NCBI RefSeq assembly: GCF_011762485.1
Contig: NZ_JAAKGI010000025.1
Span: 231,228-295,227 of the forward strand
DNA length: 64,000 nucleotides
Reading direction: 5' to 3'
Source: Yeosuana marina
Lineage (GTDB): Bacteria; Bacteroidota; Bacteroidia; Flavobacteriales; Flavobacteriaceae
A program made the position numbers and the translations under genes. Under the pieces are notes generated by a model, which worked only from the letters and a program-made list of their open reading frames with translations, was not told the DNA's origin and searched no databases. Below are positions 9,011-17,022 of the stretch, piece after piece; the first letter of the stretch is position 1, and every line of letters starts with the position of its first letter.

Positions 9011-9430
9011 TTATCCTTTAAAGTCTTCTTTTACATGTGCTCCGTCACAATACGGTTTATTATGAGACATCCCACATCTGCAAAATGCTGTAGTTTTATT
9101 CTTTGTTTCTTTATTTCCGTCTTTATGAGTAACATTTAAGGTTCCATAAACGAGCAAAGGACCATTTTCCATAACTTCAACTTTAGTTTCTAAAACTTTA
9201 GAAGTTTTATTGCTTTCAGCATTCATATAATAACTTAAAGCTCCTGAAGGACATTGCTTAACTTGTTGTATTAAAGCTTCAGTCGACACCTTATCTATTT
9301 TTATCCAAGGCTTATCCTTAGGTTTAAAAACATCTGGTAATCCTTTAACGCAAACAGCAGAATGAATGCATGCTTCTGGCTTCCAAACTACTGTTACATC
9401 TCCGTTGGAATATTCTTTTGTTTTACTCAT
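9011..9430 (-). CDS. 4Fe-4S mono-cluster domain fused to a CDGSH iron-sulfur domain
   Basis: A 139-residue protein in two parts. The N-terminal region (about 5-70) has WKPEACIHSAVCVKG and KQCPSGALSYY, matching the divergent 4Fe-4S mono-cluster domain (Fer4_19). The C-terminal region carries CRCGMSHNKPYCDGAH, the CDGSH/mitoNEET-type ligand set of three Cys and one His that binds a 2Fe-2S cluster. No signal peptide is present, so it should be cytoplasmic. Such fusions are seen in bacteria, and a role in electron transfer or Fe-S handling is inferred only. It is a single gene divergent from the kynurenine operon. Confidence 0.88.
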   Translation of the reverse strand: MSKTKEYSNGDVTVVWKPEACIHSAVCVKGLPDVFKPKDKPWIKIDKVSTEALIQQVKQCPSGALSYYMNAESNKTSKVLETKVEVMENGPLLVYGTLNVTHKDGNKETKNKTTAFCRCGMSHNKPYCDGAHVKEDFKG

Positions 9431-9515
9431 TTCTTAAAGTTTTTTTATAAATATACAAAATTTCATATCAGCTAAAATCTCAATTTTGAAGCTTCCTTTC
9501 TAATTATATAATCCT

Positions 9516-9523
9516 TATTTTTG
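9516..9523 (+). promoter_or_regulatory. Putative -7 element of the kynurenine operon
   Basis: TATTTTTG fits the TAnnTTTG consensus and ends 24 bases before the TTG start of kynU at 9548. The frame of kynU has a stop at 9539-9541, so the transcript and start fit each other. No -33 element at standard spacing was identified. Confidence 0.45.
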
Positions 9524-9547
9524 TTAAGAACCAAAACATAAATCACT

Positions 9548-10819
9548 TTGTTAAACTATCAGTTAAGTCTTGATTTTGCCAAAGAGCAAGACAAAAATGA
9601 CCCATTAGCCTCCTATAGAAATCAATTTCATATTCCGAAGAACAACCAAGGAAATGAGTTGATTTACATGACTGGAAATTCGCTAGGTCTCCAACCAAAA
9701 CAAACAAAAGCATACATTAATCAAGAGCTTGATGATTGGGCAAATTTAGGTGTTGAAGGGCATACCGATGCTAAAAACCCATGGCTAAAATATCATGAAT
9801 ATTTAACGGATAGTATGGCTAAAATTGTAGGAGCTAAACCTATAGAAGTCGTGGTTATGAATACATTAACGGCCAATTTACACTTCATGATGGTATCCTT
9901 TTATAAACCAACCAAAAAACGTTTTAAAATACTTATCGAAGCTGATGCCTTTCCATCTGATAAATATGCGGTTGAATCTCAATTGCGTCATCATGGATTT
10001 GATGATAAAGCAGGATTAGTCCTTTGGAAAGCCAGACAAGGTGAAGAATTAGCTAGATACGAAGATCTCGAAGCCATATTAGAAACTCACGGCGGCGAGA
10101 TTGCTTTGATTATGATTGGCGGTGTTAACTATTATACGGGTCAATATTTTGATTTAAAGCGCATCACAAAACTTGGTCATAAATACGGTTGTATGGTTGG
10201 TTTTGACTGTGCTCATGGTGCTGGAAATGTAGAACTTAATCTACACGATTCTGGATCGGATTTTGCCGTTTGGTGTACCTATAAATATTTAAATTCTGGT
10301 CCTGGAAGTTTAGCCGGATGTTTTATACATGAGCGTCATGCTTATAACAGAGACCTTAACCGATTTACAGGCTGGTGGAGTCATAACAAAGAAACACGCT
10401 TTAGAATGCGTGATGAGTTTGACCAATTACCTGGTGCTGAAGGTTGGCAATTAAGCAATCCGCCTGTATTATCAATGGCAGCTATTAAAGCCTCTTTAGA
10501 TATGTTTGATAAGGTTGGAATTAAAAAGCTAACTGAAAAATCTAAAAAACTAACAGGCTATTTTGAGTTTTTATTGAAACAATTAGGTGAAGATGTTATT
10601 AAAATCATTACTCCAAATAATCCTGAAGAACGCGGTTGTCAATTGTCTATTCAAGTTTTGAATGCAGACAAAAGTTTGCATAATAAGTTAACAGAAGCTG
10701 GAGTGATAAGTGATTGGCGAGAACCCGATGTGATACGTTGTGCACCCGTTCCGTTATATAATTCATATCAAGATGTCTATTATTTGGTTGAACGATTGAA
10801 ACACATTTTAAATGAATAA
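9548..10819 (+). CDS. kynU: Kynureninase
   Basis: A 423-residue PLP enzyme that cleaves kynurenine or 3-hydroxykynurenine to (3-hydroxy)anthranilate and alanine. The N-terminal YMTGNSLGLQPKQ, the middle GFDCAHGAGNVELNLHD, and the PLP-lysine motif WCTYKYLNSGPGS (Lys at 246) identify the family. WWSHNKETRF and EGWQLSNPP follow in the usual order. No ATG fits the conserved N-terminus; TTG at 9548 is taken as start because an in-frame stop lies just upstream. It overlaps kmo by 8 bases. It is the first gene of a tryptophan-catabolic operon that runs to 17663. Confidence 0.95.
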   Translation: MLNYQLSLDFAKEQDKNDPLASYRNQFHIPKNNQGNELIYMTGNSLGLQPKQTKAYINQELDDWANLGVEGHTDAKNPWLKYHEYLTDSMAKIVGAKPIEVVVMNTLTANLHFMMVSFYKPTKKRFKILIEADAFPSDKYAVESQLRHHGFDDKAGLVLWKARQGEELARYEDLEAILETHGGEIALIMIGGVNYYTGQYFDLKRITKLGHKYGCMVGFDCAHGAGNVELNLHDSGSDFAVWCTYKYLNSGPGSLAGCFIHERHAYNRDLNRFTGWWSHNKETRFRMRDEFDQLPGAEGWQLSNPPVLSMAAIKASLDMFDKVGIKKLTEKSKKLTGYFEFLLKQLGEDVIKIITPNNPEERGCQLSIQVLNADKSLHNKLTEAGVISDWREPDVIRCAPVPLYNSYQDVYYLVERLKHILNE

Positions 10820-12239
10820 ACAGCAAAACGTATTAATTATTGGTGCAGGACTTTGCGGTTCTCTCCTAGCCTTGCGCTTAGGCCAACGTGGTTACAATGT
10901 AACTGTTTACGAAATGCGTCCAGACTTACGCAAAGTAGATATTTCTGCAGGTCGTTCTATCAATTTAGCATTTTCAGATCGTGGTAATAAAGCCATGAAA
11001 TTGGTTGGATTAGAAGACAAAGTGAAAGCGCTTTGTATTCCCATGAACGGACGAATGATTCATGATACAGAAGGCAATACGTTTTTATCTAATTATAGCG
11101 GGCGAGATCATGAATATATTAATTCCATTTCTCGAGAAGACTTAAATGCCTTGCTCTTAAATGAAGCTGAAAAGCATGACCACATCACCATTCATTTCAA
11201 CAAAAAATGTAAATCCGTTGATTTTGAAAATACAACGGCAATTTTTAAAGATTACGAAACCAACAGTGAGTTTGTAGAAGATGCTGATATTATTATTGCT
11301 ACTGATGGAGCAGGTTCGGCCATGCGAAAAAGCTATTATTTAGGTAAAAAATTCTTGTTTAGTTTCTCTCAGGATTACCTAACACACGGTTATAAAGAAC
11401 TTAGTATTCTTCCAACCAAAACGGGTGATTATAAAACCTATAAAAATGCGCTTCACATCTGGCCCAGAGGCGCTTTTATGCTAATTGCGTTACCTAATTT
11501 AGACGGAAGTTTTACGGTAACGTTCTTTTTAAGTTATGACGAAGGCAAATACAATTTCAACAACCTTAATAGTCCAGAAATAGTTAATGAATTCTTCGAA
11601 AAAGAATTTCCTGATGCTTTAGCAATCATGCCAAATCTAACAGACGATTTCTTTAAAAATCCGACATCGCCCTTAGGAACCGTTAAATGTTCACCGTGGC
11701 ACTACAAAGGCAATACTTTGCTTATGGGAGATGCGGCTCACGCTATTGTACCGTTTTATGGGCAAGGTATGAATGCTTCTTTTGAAGATGTGGTTGAATT
11801 TGATAGCGTTTTAGAAGCACACAAAAACCCAACCTCTGAAAGTGATTGGGAAACCATTTTTAAAACTTACGAAAACTCACGTAAAAAAGATACTGATGCC
11901 ATTGCCGATTTAGCTATTGACAATTTTCATGAAATGAAAGAGCACACCGCTAACCCTATATTTCAGGAAAAGCGTAAATTAGAAATGGCTTTAGAAAAGT
12001 ATTTTCCGGAAGACTATTCGTCAAAATATGCCTTGGTAACGTTTAATGAAGACATTGGGTATCGTGAGGCTATGTTAAAAGGTCGCGCACAAGACAAAGC
12101 TATTTTAAATATGCTAGCAGATGGTGATATCGCGACTGACATTGACATGACAAAAGAAAATTTAAAGTCTGTTTTAGAAAACATAAAAACCGAAACCCAA
12201 GCCATTCTTGAAGATGATAGAATTGCGGGGCTAAAATAA
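10812..12239 (+). CDS. kmo: Kynurenine 3-monooxygenase
   Basis: A 475-residue flavoprotein hydroxylase. The FAD-binding motif VLIIGAGLCGSLLALRLG lies at the N-terminus (Gly 11, 13, 16), followed by GRSINLAFSDRG and the second FAD site LLMGDAAHAIVPFYGQGMN. The C-terminal GYREAMLKGRAQD region is helical, where eukaryotic enzymes carry a membrane anchor. It converts kynurenine to 3-hydroxykynurenine with NADPH and O2. Overlap with kynU and a 6-base gap to the next gene show tight operon organisation. Confidence 0.95.
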   Translation: MNKQQNVLIIGAGLCGSLLALRLGQRGYNVTVYEMRPDLRKVDISAGRSINLAFSDRGNKAMKLVGLEDKVKALCIPMNGRMIHDTEGNTFLSNYSGRDHEYINSISREDLNALLLNEAEKHDHITIHFNKKCKSVDFENTTAIFKDYETNSEFVEDADIIIATDGAGSAMRKSYYLGKKFLFSFSQDYLTHGYKELSILPTKTGDYKTYKNALHIWPRGAFMLIALPNLDGSFTVTFFLSYDEGKYNFNNLNSPEIVNEFFEKEFPDALAIMPNLTDDFFKNPTSPLGTVKCSPWHYKGNTLLMGDAAHAIVPFYGQGMNASFEDVVEFDSVLEAHKNPTSESDWETIFKTYENSRKKDTDAIADLAIDNFHEMKEHTANPIFQEKRKLEMALEKYFPEDYSSKYALVTFNEDIGYREAMLKGRAQDKAILNMLADGDIATDIDMTKENLKSVLENIKTETQAILEDDRIAGLK

Positions 12240-12245
12240 ATAATT

Positions 12246-12653
12246 ATGAGTAAAGATAAAACGGTAACTCCTAGAGGCGCCTATCCCCATACAAAGCGTG
12301 TTGGAGATTTTATATTTGTATCAGGAACTAGTTCGCGTCGCGCAGACAACACAATTGCAGGGGTTGATATTATTGACAATATGGGAACAAAGCGTTTAAA
12401 TATTGAAGTACAAACTCGGGAAGTATTGTTAAATATTGAAAAGAATTTGGCTAAAGAAGGCGCCACATTAAAAGATGTGGTTGATGTCACCTCTTTTTTA
12501 GTAAACATGAATGATTTTGCTGGTTATAATAAAGCCTATGCTGAATTTTTTAATGCTGAAACCGGACCCGCACGTACAACAGTTGCCGTACATCAATTGC
12601 CTCATCCAGATTTAGTGGTTGAGATTAAGGTGATGGCCTATAAGAAATTATAA
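12246..12653 (+). CDS. RidA/YjgF-family protein, probable 2-aminomuconate deaminase
   Basis: A 135-residue RidA-fold protein with [20 protein letters not shown] at the N-terminus, the central [10 protein letters not shown], and the family signature [19 protein letters not shown]. The conserved arginine in PARTTV is present. General RidA proteins hydrolyse reactive enamines and imines. In 3-hydroxyanthranilate and 2-aminophenol operons a member of this family is 2-aminomuconate deaminase, and the position between kmo and the semialdehyde dehydrogenase makes that the best assignment. The stop overlaps the next ATG (TAATG), indicating translational coupling. Confidence 0.85.
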   Translation: MSKDKTVTPRGAYPHTKRVGDFIFVSGTSSRRADNTIAGVDIIDNMGTKRLNIEVQTREVLLNIEKNLAKEGATLKDVVDVTSFLVNMNDFAGYNKAYAEFFNAETGPARTTVAVHQLPHPDLVVEIKVMAYKKL

Positions 12654-14095
12654 TGCATACTATCCAAAACTACATCAACGGAAACTTTCATGACCCAGTA
12701 TCGAATGATTGGATAGATAATTATTGTCCTGCCAACGGTGAAATCTATGGTAAAATTCCTAACTCATCAAAAGATGATGTAGAAAACGCCTATATTGCTG
12801 CACAATCTGCATTTCCTAGTTGGTCTCAAACCACTTTAGAAGAACGAAGCAGAATCTTAATTAAGATTTCAGAATTAATAGAGGAAAATTTACAACGATT
12901 TGCTGAAGCAGAGAGTAAAGATAATGGCAAACCTATCAGTTTGGCTAAAGTAGTTGATATACCAAGAGCTGCCAGTAACTTTCGTTTTTTTGGTAATGCT
13001 ATTACCCAATTCGCTAGTGAAAGTCATGAAAGTATTGGTCAAGACGCTGTTAACTATACCTTACGCCAACCTCTAGGCGTTGTTGGTTGCATTTCTCCTT
13101 GGAACTTACCGCTATATTTATTCACTTGGAAAATTGCGCCTGCCATAGCTGCCGGAAATTGTGTGGTTTCTAAACCTAGCGAAATTACTCCCATGACTGC
13201 TTACCTTCTCGGAGACATCTGCAACCAAGCCGGCTTGCCAAAAGGTGTTTTAAACATCGTTCATGGTTTGGGTAGCACAACAGGGCAAGCCATCATAGAA
13301 CACCCAGATATTAAAGCCATTTCATTTACTGGCGGAACAACTACCGGTTCACACATTGCAAAAGTAGCTGCACCTATGTTTAAAAAATTGTCTTTGGAAT
13401 TAGGCGGTAAAAACCCAAACATCATTTTTGCTGATTGTGATTATAATGAAATGTTAGAAACAACCGTGCTGTCCTCATTTTCCAATCAAGGGCAGATTTG
13501 CTTATGTGGAAGTCGCATTTTTGTTGAAGCATCCATATACAAACAATTCAAACAAGATTTTATAGCTAAAGTAAAGCGTCTTAAAGTTGGACATCCATCG
13601 GAACCAGATACTAACATTGGTGCTTTGGTATCAAAATCACATTTAGAAAAAGTGATACAGTATATTGAAATTGCTAAACAAGAAAACGGAACTGTTTTAT
13701 GTGGTGGACATGAAGTAAGCGTTAAAGGATTTGAAAACGGATATTATTTAGAACCTACCATTATTGAGGTTTCTACAGATGAATGTCGAATAAACCAAGA
13801 AGAAGTTTTTGGTCCGGTAGTTACTATTATGCCTTTTAACACTGAAGATAACGTTCTGCAAATGGCTAATAAAGTAAAATATGGTCTATCTGCAACCATA
13901 TGGACGAACGATTTAAAACGAACCATGCGATTGAGCAACCAAATACAAGCTGGTATTGTTTGGGTAAATACTTGGATGATGCGTGATTTAAGAACACCTT
14001 TTGGAGGCGTGAAAGCATCTGGGGTTGGCAGAGAAGGTGGTTTTGAAGCACTTCGTTTTTTTACCGAAGCTAAAAATGTGTGTATCAAATATTGA
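12653..14095 (+). CDS. Aldehyde dehydrogenase, probable 2-aminomuconate-6-semialdehyde dehydrogenase
   Basis: A 480-residue NAD-dependent aldehyde dehydrogenase. Visible are PLGVVGCISPWNLPLYLF, the nucleotide-binding SFTGGTTTGSHIA, the general base Glu 249 in LELGGKNP, and the catalytic Cys 283 in GQICLCGS. The C-terminal QEEVFGPVVT and TPFGGVKASGVGREGG are also present. Operon context, next to a RidA deaminase and upstream of 3-hydroxyanthranilate dioxygenase and ACMS decarboxylase, makes 2-aminomuconate semialdehyde the likely substrate. The start overlaps the previous stop by one base. The next pathway gene is displaced 427 bases downstream by the GIY-YIG insert. Confidence 0.9.
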   Translation: MHTIQNYINGNFHDPVSNDWIDNYCPANGEIYGKIPNSSKDDVENAYIAAQSAFPSWSQTTLEERSRILIKISELIEENLQRFAEAESKDNGKPISLAKVVDIPRAASNFRFFGNAITQFASESHESIGQDAVNYTLRQPLGVVGCISPWNLPLYLFTWKIAPAIAAGNCVVSKPSEITPMTAYLLGDICNQAGLPKGVLNIVHGLGSTTGQAIIEHPDIKAISFTGGTTTGSHIAKVAAPMFKKLSLELGGKNPNIIFADCDYNEMLETTVLSSFSNQGQICLCGSRIFVEASIYKQFKQDFIAKVKRLKVGHPSEPDTNIGALVSKSHLEKVIQYIEIAKQENGTVLCGGHEVSVKGFENGYYLEPTIIEVSTDECRINQEEVFGPVVTIMPFNTEDNVLQMANKVKYGLSATIWTNDLKRTMRLSNQIQAGIVWVNTWMMRDLRTPFGGVKASGVGREGGFEALRFFTEAKNVCIKY

Positions 14096-14103
14096 AAACT
14101 AAA

Positions 14104-14125
14104 TGTCTCCTCGAGCGCAGTCGAG
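14104..14125 (+). repeat. Left imperfect inverted repeat flanking the GIY-YIG gene
   Basis: TGTCTCC followed by TCGAGCGCAGTCGAG. The core CTCGAGCGCAGTCGAG is nearly self-complementary (CTCGA/TCGAG arms). The reverse complement of 14459-14480 matches this segment at 19 of 22 positions. It starts 9 bases after the aldehyde dehydrogenase stop. Confidence 0.8.
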
Positions 14126-14134
14126 AGGTTTAAT

Positions 14135-14455
14135 ATGAAATTGTATTATGTTTACATCTTAAAATGTTCTGACAACCTTACTTATACAGGAATTACGAAT
14201 GATTTAGCTAGACGTTTGGAGGAACACCAAAAAGGATTAAACAAAAATTGTTTCACATATAAAAGAAGACCTTTAATATTAATTTTTAAACAAGAATTTA
14301 ATGATGTTGAACAAGCTATCTATTTTGAAAAGAAAATAAAAAATTGGAGTTCAAAAAAGAAATTTGCATTAGCAAATGGTGATTTTGATATGTTACAAAT
14401 TTTATCTGAATGTAGAAATGCAACTCATTCCGATTTTAAACCTGAAAATGATTAA
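14135..14455 (+). CDS. GIY-YIG family nuclease (small, single-domain)
   Basis: A 106-residue protein with the two GIY-YIG strands as YVY (5-7) and YTG (17-19), the conserved arginine in DLARRLEEH, and the probable metal-binding Glu in YFEKKIKNWSSKKK. Length and order match the UPF0213/UvrC-N single-domain group. Such proteins are often annotated as excinuclease subunit C domain or endonuclease. It has no link to tryptophan breakdown, and it lies inside the kynurenine operon between inverted copies of one palindrome. Whether it cuts DNA at those repeats is unknown. Confidence 0.88.
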   Translation: MKLYYVYILKCSDNLTYTGITNDLARRLEEHQKGLNKNCFTYKRRPLILIFKQEFNDVEQAIYFEKKIKNWSSKKKFALANGDFDMLQILSECRNATHSDFKPEND

Positions 14456-14458
14456 GGT

Positions 14459-14505
14459 CTCGACTGCGCTCGACCTGACAAATCTCGACTGCGCTCGACC
14501 TAACA
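14459..14505 (+). repeat. Right tandem pair of palindromic repeats
   Basis: Two direct copies with period 25 bases start at 14459 and 14484. Each begins CTCGACTGCGCTCGACCT and they differ at one base in the next four (GACA versus AACA). Both are inverted relative to the left copy at 14104-14125. The first copy starts 3 bases after the nuclease stop codon. Confidence 0.85.
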
Positions 14506-14521
14506 ATAAAATAAGACTAAA

Positions 14522-15304
14522 ATGAATTTAAACTTAAACAATAAAAATGCACTCGTCTGCGGAAGTACAGCAGGCATAGGAAAAGCAACGGCGCTTGCTT
14601 TAGCTAATGAAGGCGTCAACATCACCTTAGTAGCAAGAAATAGAGAAAAATTAAAACAGGTATTATCTGAATTACCTCATAGCGAAAACCATAATTATAT
14701 AGTTGCCGATTTTTCTAACCCAAAAGAACTGCGAGAGCAAATCGTAAAATACATTGAAAAATTTCATGGGTTTCATATTCTGGTAAATAATACTGGTGGA
14801 CCCAGAAGCGGTGACATTTTAAACGCCAGTTTAGAAGAGTTTGATAATGCCTTTACACAACATCTAAAATGTAATCATGTATTGGCGCAAGCCGTTATTC
14901 CTTTTATGAAAGAAGAAAGGTTTGGTAGAATAATCAATATAATCTCAACATCTGTTAAAGAACCAATTCCCGGTTTAGGTGTTAGCAATACCATTAGAGG
15001 TGCTGTTGGTAATTGGAGCAAAACCCTATCGGTAGAATTAGGTCCCTTTGGCATTACGGTTAATAACATATTACCTGGTTTTACTGAAACGGAACGCCTT
15101 AATGAAATTATTAAAATTAAGGCTAATGTCGAAGGAACATCCGTTGAAGAAATGGCTGAAATCATGAAAAACTACAGTCCAGCTAAGCGATTTGCAAAGC
15201 CAGAAGAAACAGCTCATGCTATTGTGTTTTTGGCAAGTGAAGCTGCTGGATACATTAACGGAATTAACCTTCCTGTTGATGGTGGACGAACAAAAAGTTT
15301 GTAA
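14522..15304 (+). CDS. SDR-family protein with altered catalytic residues
   Basis: A 260-residue short-chain dehydrogenase fold protein. The cofactor motif is CGSTAGIGKA (Gly 14, 18, 20), with VNNTGGPRSG further on and DGGRTKSL at the end. At the active site, where SDRs have YxxxK, the sequence reads SNTIR (Ser155, Arg159), so both the catalytic Tyr and Lys are missing. A group of BKR-like SDR homologues without the standard tetrad is known. Its place in this operon points to a role in aminomuconate metabolism, but the reaction is not known. It may use another mechanism or be non-catalytic. Confidence 0.82.
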   Translation: MNLNLNNKNALVCGSTAGIGKATALALANEGVNITLVARNREKLKQVLSELPHSENHNYIVADFSNPKELREQIVKYIEKFHGFHILVNNTGGPRSGDILNASLEEFDNAFTQHLKCNHVLAQAVIPFMKEERFGRIINIISTSVKEPIPGLGVSNTIRGAVGNWSKTLSVELGPFGITVNNILPGFTETERLNEIIKIKANVEGTSVEEMAEIMKNYSPAKRFAKPEETAHAIVFLASEAAGYINGINLPVDGGRTKSL

Positions 15305-15321
15305 CTTTATATCTAAATCTT

Positions 15322-15383
15322 GCGTGAAGGATTGAAGCAAGCTACCGTGTAGCGCGGAAAGCCTGACCCAAAAGGGCACGCCC
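15322..15383 (+). ncRNA. Structured RNA-like element (possibly the Flavo-1 motif)
   Basis: A compact three-stem design fits this 62-base gap segment. GCGTG (15322-15326) pairs with CACGC (15377-15381). Hairpin GCTAC-CGT-GTAGC spans 15341-15353. Hairpin CCC-AAAA-GGG spans 15367-15376. Unpaired conserved-looking stretches (AAGGATTGAAGC and GCGGAAAGCCTGA) lie between. It is in the operon's direction, 17 bases after the SDR stop and 17 bases before the next ATG. I recall similar text in flavobacterial intergenic regions; the name Flavo-1 is from memory and unconfirmed. Confidence 0.5.
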
Positions 15384-15399
15384 AAAATAATATCAACCT

Positions 15400-15933
15400 A
15401 TGAGTAAATTAGTTTTACCCTTAAATTTTAAAGCTTGGATAGAAGAAAACCGCCACTTACTAAAGCCACCTGTGGGCAATAAAGTGGTTTGGAAAGATGC
15501 TGATTTTATTGTAATGGTTGTTGGCGGACCCAATAACAGAAAAGATTATCATTACAACGAAACGCCTGAATTTTTCTATCAGATTGAAGGTGATATTGTG
15601 TTAAAAATTATTGATAAAGGCACTCCTAAAGATGTTCATATTAAAGAAGGTGATATTTATTTGTTGCCTCCAAAAGTACCACACTCGCCGCAACGTGGAG
15701 CTAATACCGTTGGCTTAGTCATAGAATATAAGCGACCCGAAGGTATGCGCGATGCACTTGTTTGGTTTTGTGAACACTGCGTAACTAAACTATACGAAGA
15801 AGATTTTACGCTTAAGAATATAGAAACCGATATGCCTAAGATTTTTGATAGATATTATGGCGATTTAAATAAACGTACCTGCCCAAACTGTGGCGAGATT
15901 ATGGAACCACCAAAAAAAGTGAAAATCGATTAA
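15400..15933 (+). CDS. nbaC: 3-hydroxyanthranilate 3,4-dioxygenase
   Basis: A 177-residue cupin dioxygenase that opens the ring of 3-hydroxyanthranilate to 2-amino-3-carboxymuconate semialdehyde. The iron ligands His51, Glu57 and His95 fall at the same residue numbers as in the well-studied Ralstonia (Cupriavidus) enzyme. The C-terminal rubredoxin-like site is also present: Cys124/127 in WFCEHC and Cys161/164 in CPNCGEI. Animal enzymes lack it. Length is normal for bacterial forms. It directly precedes the ACMS decarboxylase gene, its product-consuming partner, by 6 bases. Confidence 0.96.
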   Translation: MSKLVLPLNFKAWIEENRHLLKPPVGNKVVWKDADFIVMVVGGPNNRKDYHYNETPEFFYQIEGDIVLKIIDKGTPKDVHIKEGDIYLLPPKVPHSPQRGANTVGLVIEYKRPEGMRDALVWFCEHCVTKLYEEDFTLKNIETDMPKIFDRYYGDLNKRTCPNCGEIMEPPKKVKID

Positions 15934-15939
15934 ATTTTT

Positions 15940-17022
15940 ATGACACGCAAACTTCGTATTAACGGCCATTCACATTTGTTACCTTACCCAGAGGAAATTC
16001 CAGATTTTATGCGTGAAAAAGGAATTTTTTGGGTTGATAAAGACCGTAAATTCATGCTTCAAAAAGATTGGAGTCGCCCCGTAACAGACTCAAGTTTCTT
16101 TTTACATGAAAAATTAGAATGGATGGAACGTTTTAAGATAGACCATGCGGTTGTTTTAAATCTGTCTCAGCTTTATGGCAATGGGTTGCGTGTTGAAGAA
16201 ATGAAACAAGCCTTGCGTTTTCAAAACGATTTTAATGCGCGTATACAAAATGAAAATCCAAATAAATTTACCTGCGGATTTGTGGTTCATCCTGGTTTTG
16301 TAAGAAGTGCTTGTTGGGAAATAGAACGCTGTGTTGAAACCCACGGCATGCAATTATTATGTTTGCCAACCCATTACATGGACACAATTGGTACTTGGCG
16401 CTGTATTTTTGATGAAGAAAATGAACCTATTTTTGAACTAGCTGACAAATACAATCTTGCTGTAGAAATCCATCCGTATGATGGCGAAAAGTTTATAAAA
16501 TTAGAGAACACCTCATGGAGATTTCACCTTATTTGGATGCTGGCTCAATGTGCTGATGCCTACCACTTTTTAACATTAAACGGTTATCAAGAAAAATATC
16601 CGAATATGCGTACCTGTTTTGCTCATGGTGGCCAATTAGCTCAAATTAATTTAGGAAGACGTATTCAAGGATTTGATGGGAGACCCGATTTATTTGAAGG
16701 CAAACATCACCCAAGAAAAGCAGTTGGACATAAAAATATCTTTTTTGACACTTTAGTTCATGACACTGGATCATTAGAATTATTAATAAAAAACCAAGGT
16801 GCTAAACAAGTGATTATGGGATTAGACGACCCCTACCCATTAGGTGAAATGGAAAGCATTAAACAATCGTCGTATCCCGGAAAAATATTAGACCTTGCTA
16901 TGCAACGCGAAATCATTACTGAAAAAGAGCGAGATGCTATTTGGGAAGACAACGTGATTCAATGGTTGTGTGGTGATGATGAGGCAGCTAAACAAAAATT
17001 ACTTAAAAGAATACGATCTTAA
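15940..17022 (+). CDS. nbaD: 2-amino-3-carboxymuconate-6-semialdehyde decarboxylase
   Basis: A 360-residue amidohydrolase-family decarboxylase. The metal-binding HxH lies at the N-terminus (His10 and His12 in INGHSHLLP). Other family blocks are TCGFVVHPG, FAHGGQLAQINLGRR and the C-terminal MGLDDPYPLGEME, whose Asp is a likely metal ligand. It removes the carboxyl group of ACMS to give 2-aminomuconate semialdehyde, directing flow away from quinolinate and toward oxidation by the dehydrogenase encoded upstream. The stop overlaps the next ATG by one base. Confidence 0.95.
   Translation: MTRKLRINGHSHLLPYPEEIPDFMREKGIFWVDKDRKFMLQKDWSRPVTDSSFFLHEKLEWMERFKIDHAVVLNLSQLYGNGLRVEEMKQALRFQNDFNARIQNENPNKFTCGFVVHPGFVRSACWEIERCVETHGMQLLCLPTHYMDTIGTWRCIFDEENEPIFELADKYNLAVEIHPYDGEKFIKLENTSWRFHLIWMLAQCADAYHFLTLNGYQEKYPNMRTCFAHGGQLAQINLGRRIQGFDGRPDLFEGKHHPRKAVGHKNIFFDTLVHDTGSLELLIKNQGAKQVIMGLDDPYPLGEMESIKQSSYPGKILDLAMQREIITEKERDAIWEDNVIQWLCGDDEAAKQKLLKRIRS

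Larger units (their letters stand above)
14104..14505 (+). mobile_element. Putative repeat-bounded insertion carrying a GIY-YIG nuclease
   Basis: A 0.4-kb unit interrupts an otherwise tightly packed operon. It contains one small nuclease gene, an inverted palindromic repeat on its left, and two tandem copies on its right. This architecture looks like a non-autonomous or domesticated mobile unit, similar in concept to REP elements with an associated nuclease. No target duplication was recognised at its ends, and movement is inferred, not shown. Confidence 0.5.

Noticed and set aside
13744..14088. 114-residue minus-strand frame
   Set aside because: Antisense shadow of the aldehyde dehydrogenase 3' end.
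15071..15385. 104-residue minus-strand frame over the SDR end and RNA-like element
   Set aside because: It covers the 3' part of the SDR gene and the RNA-like element in antisense; no family features.
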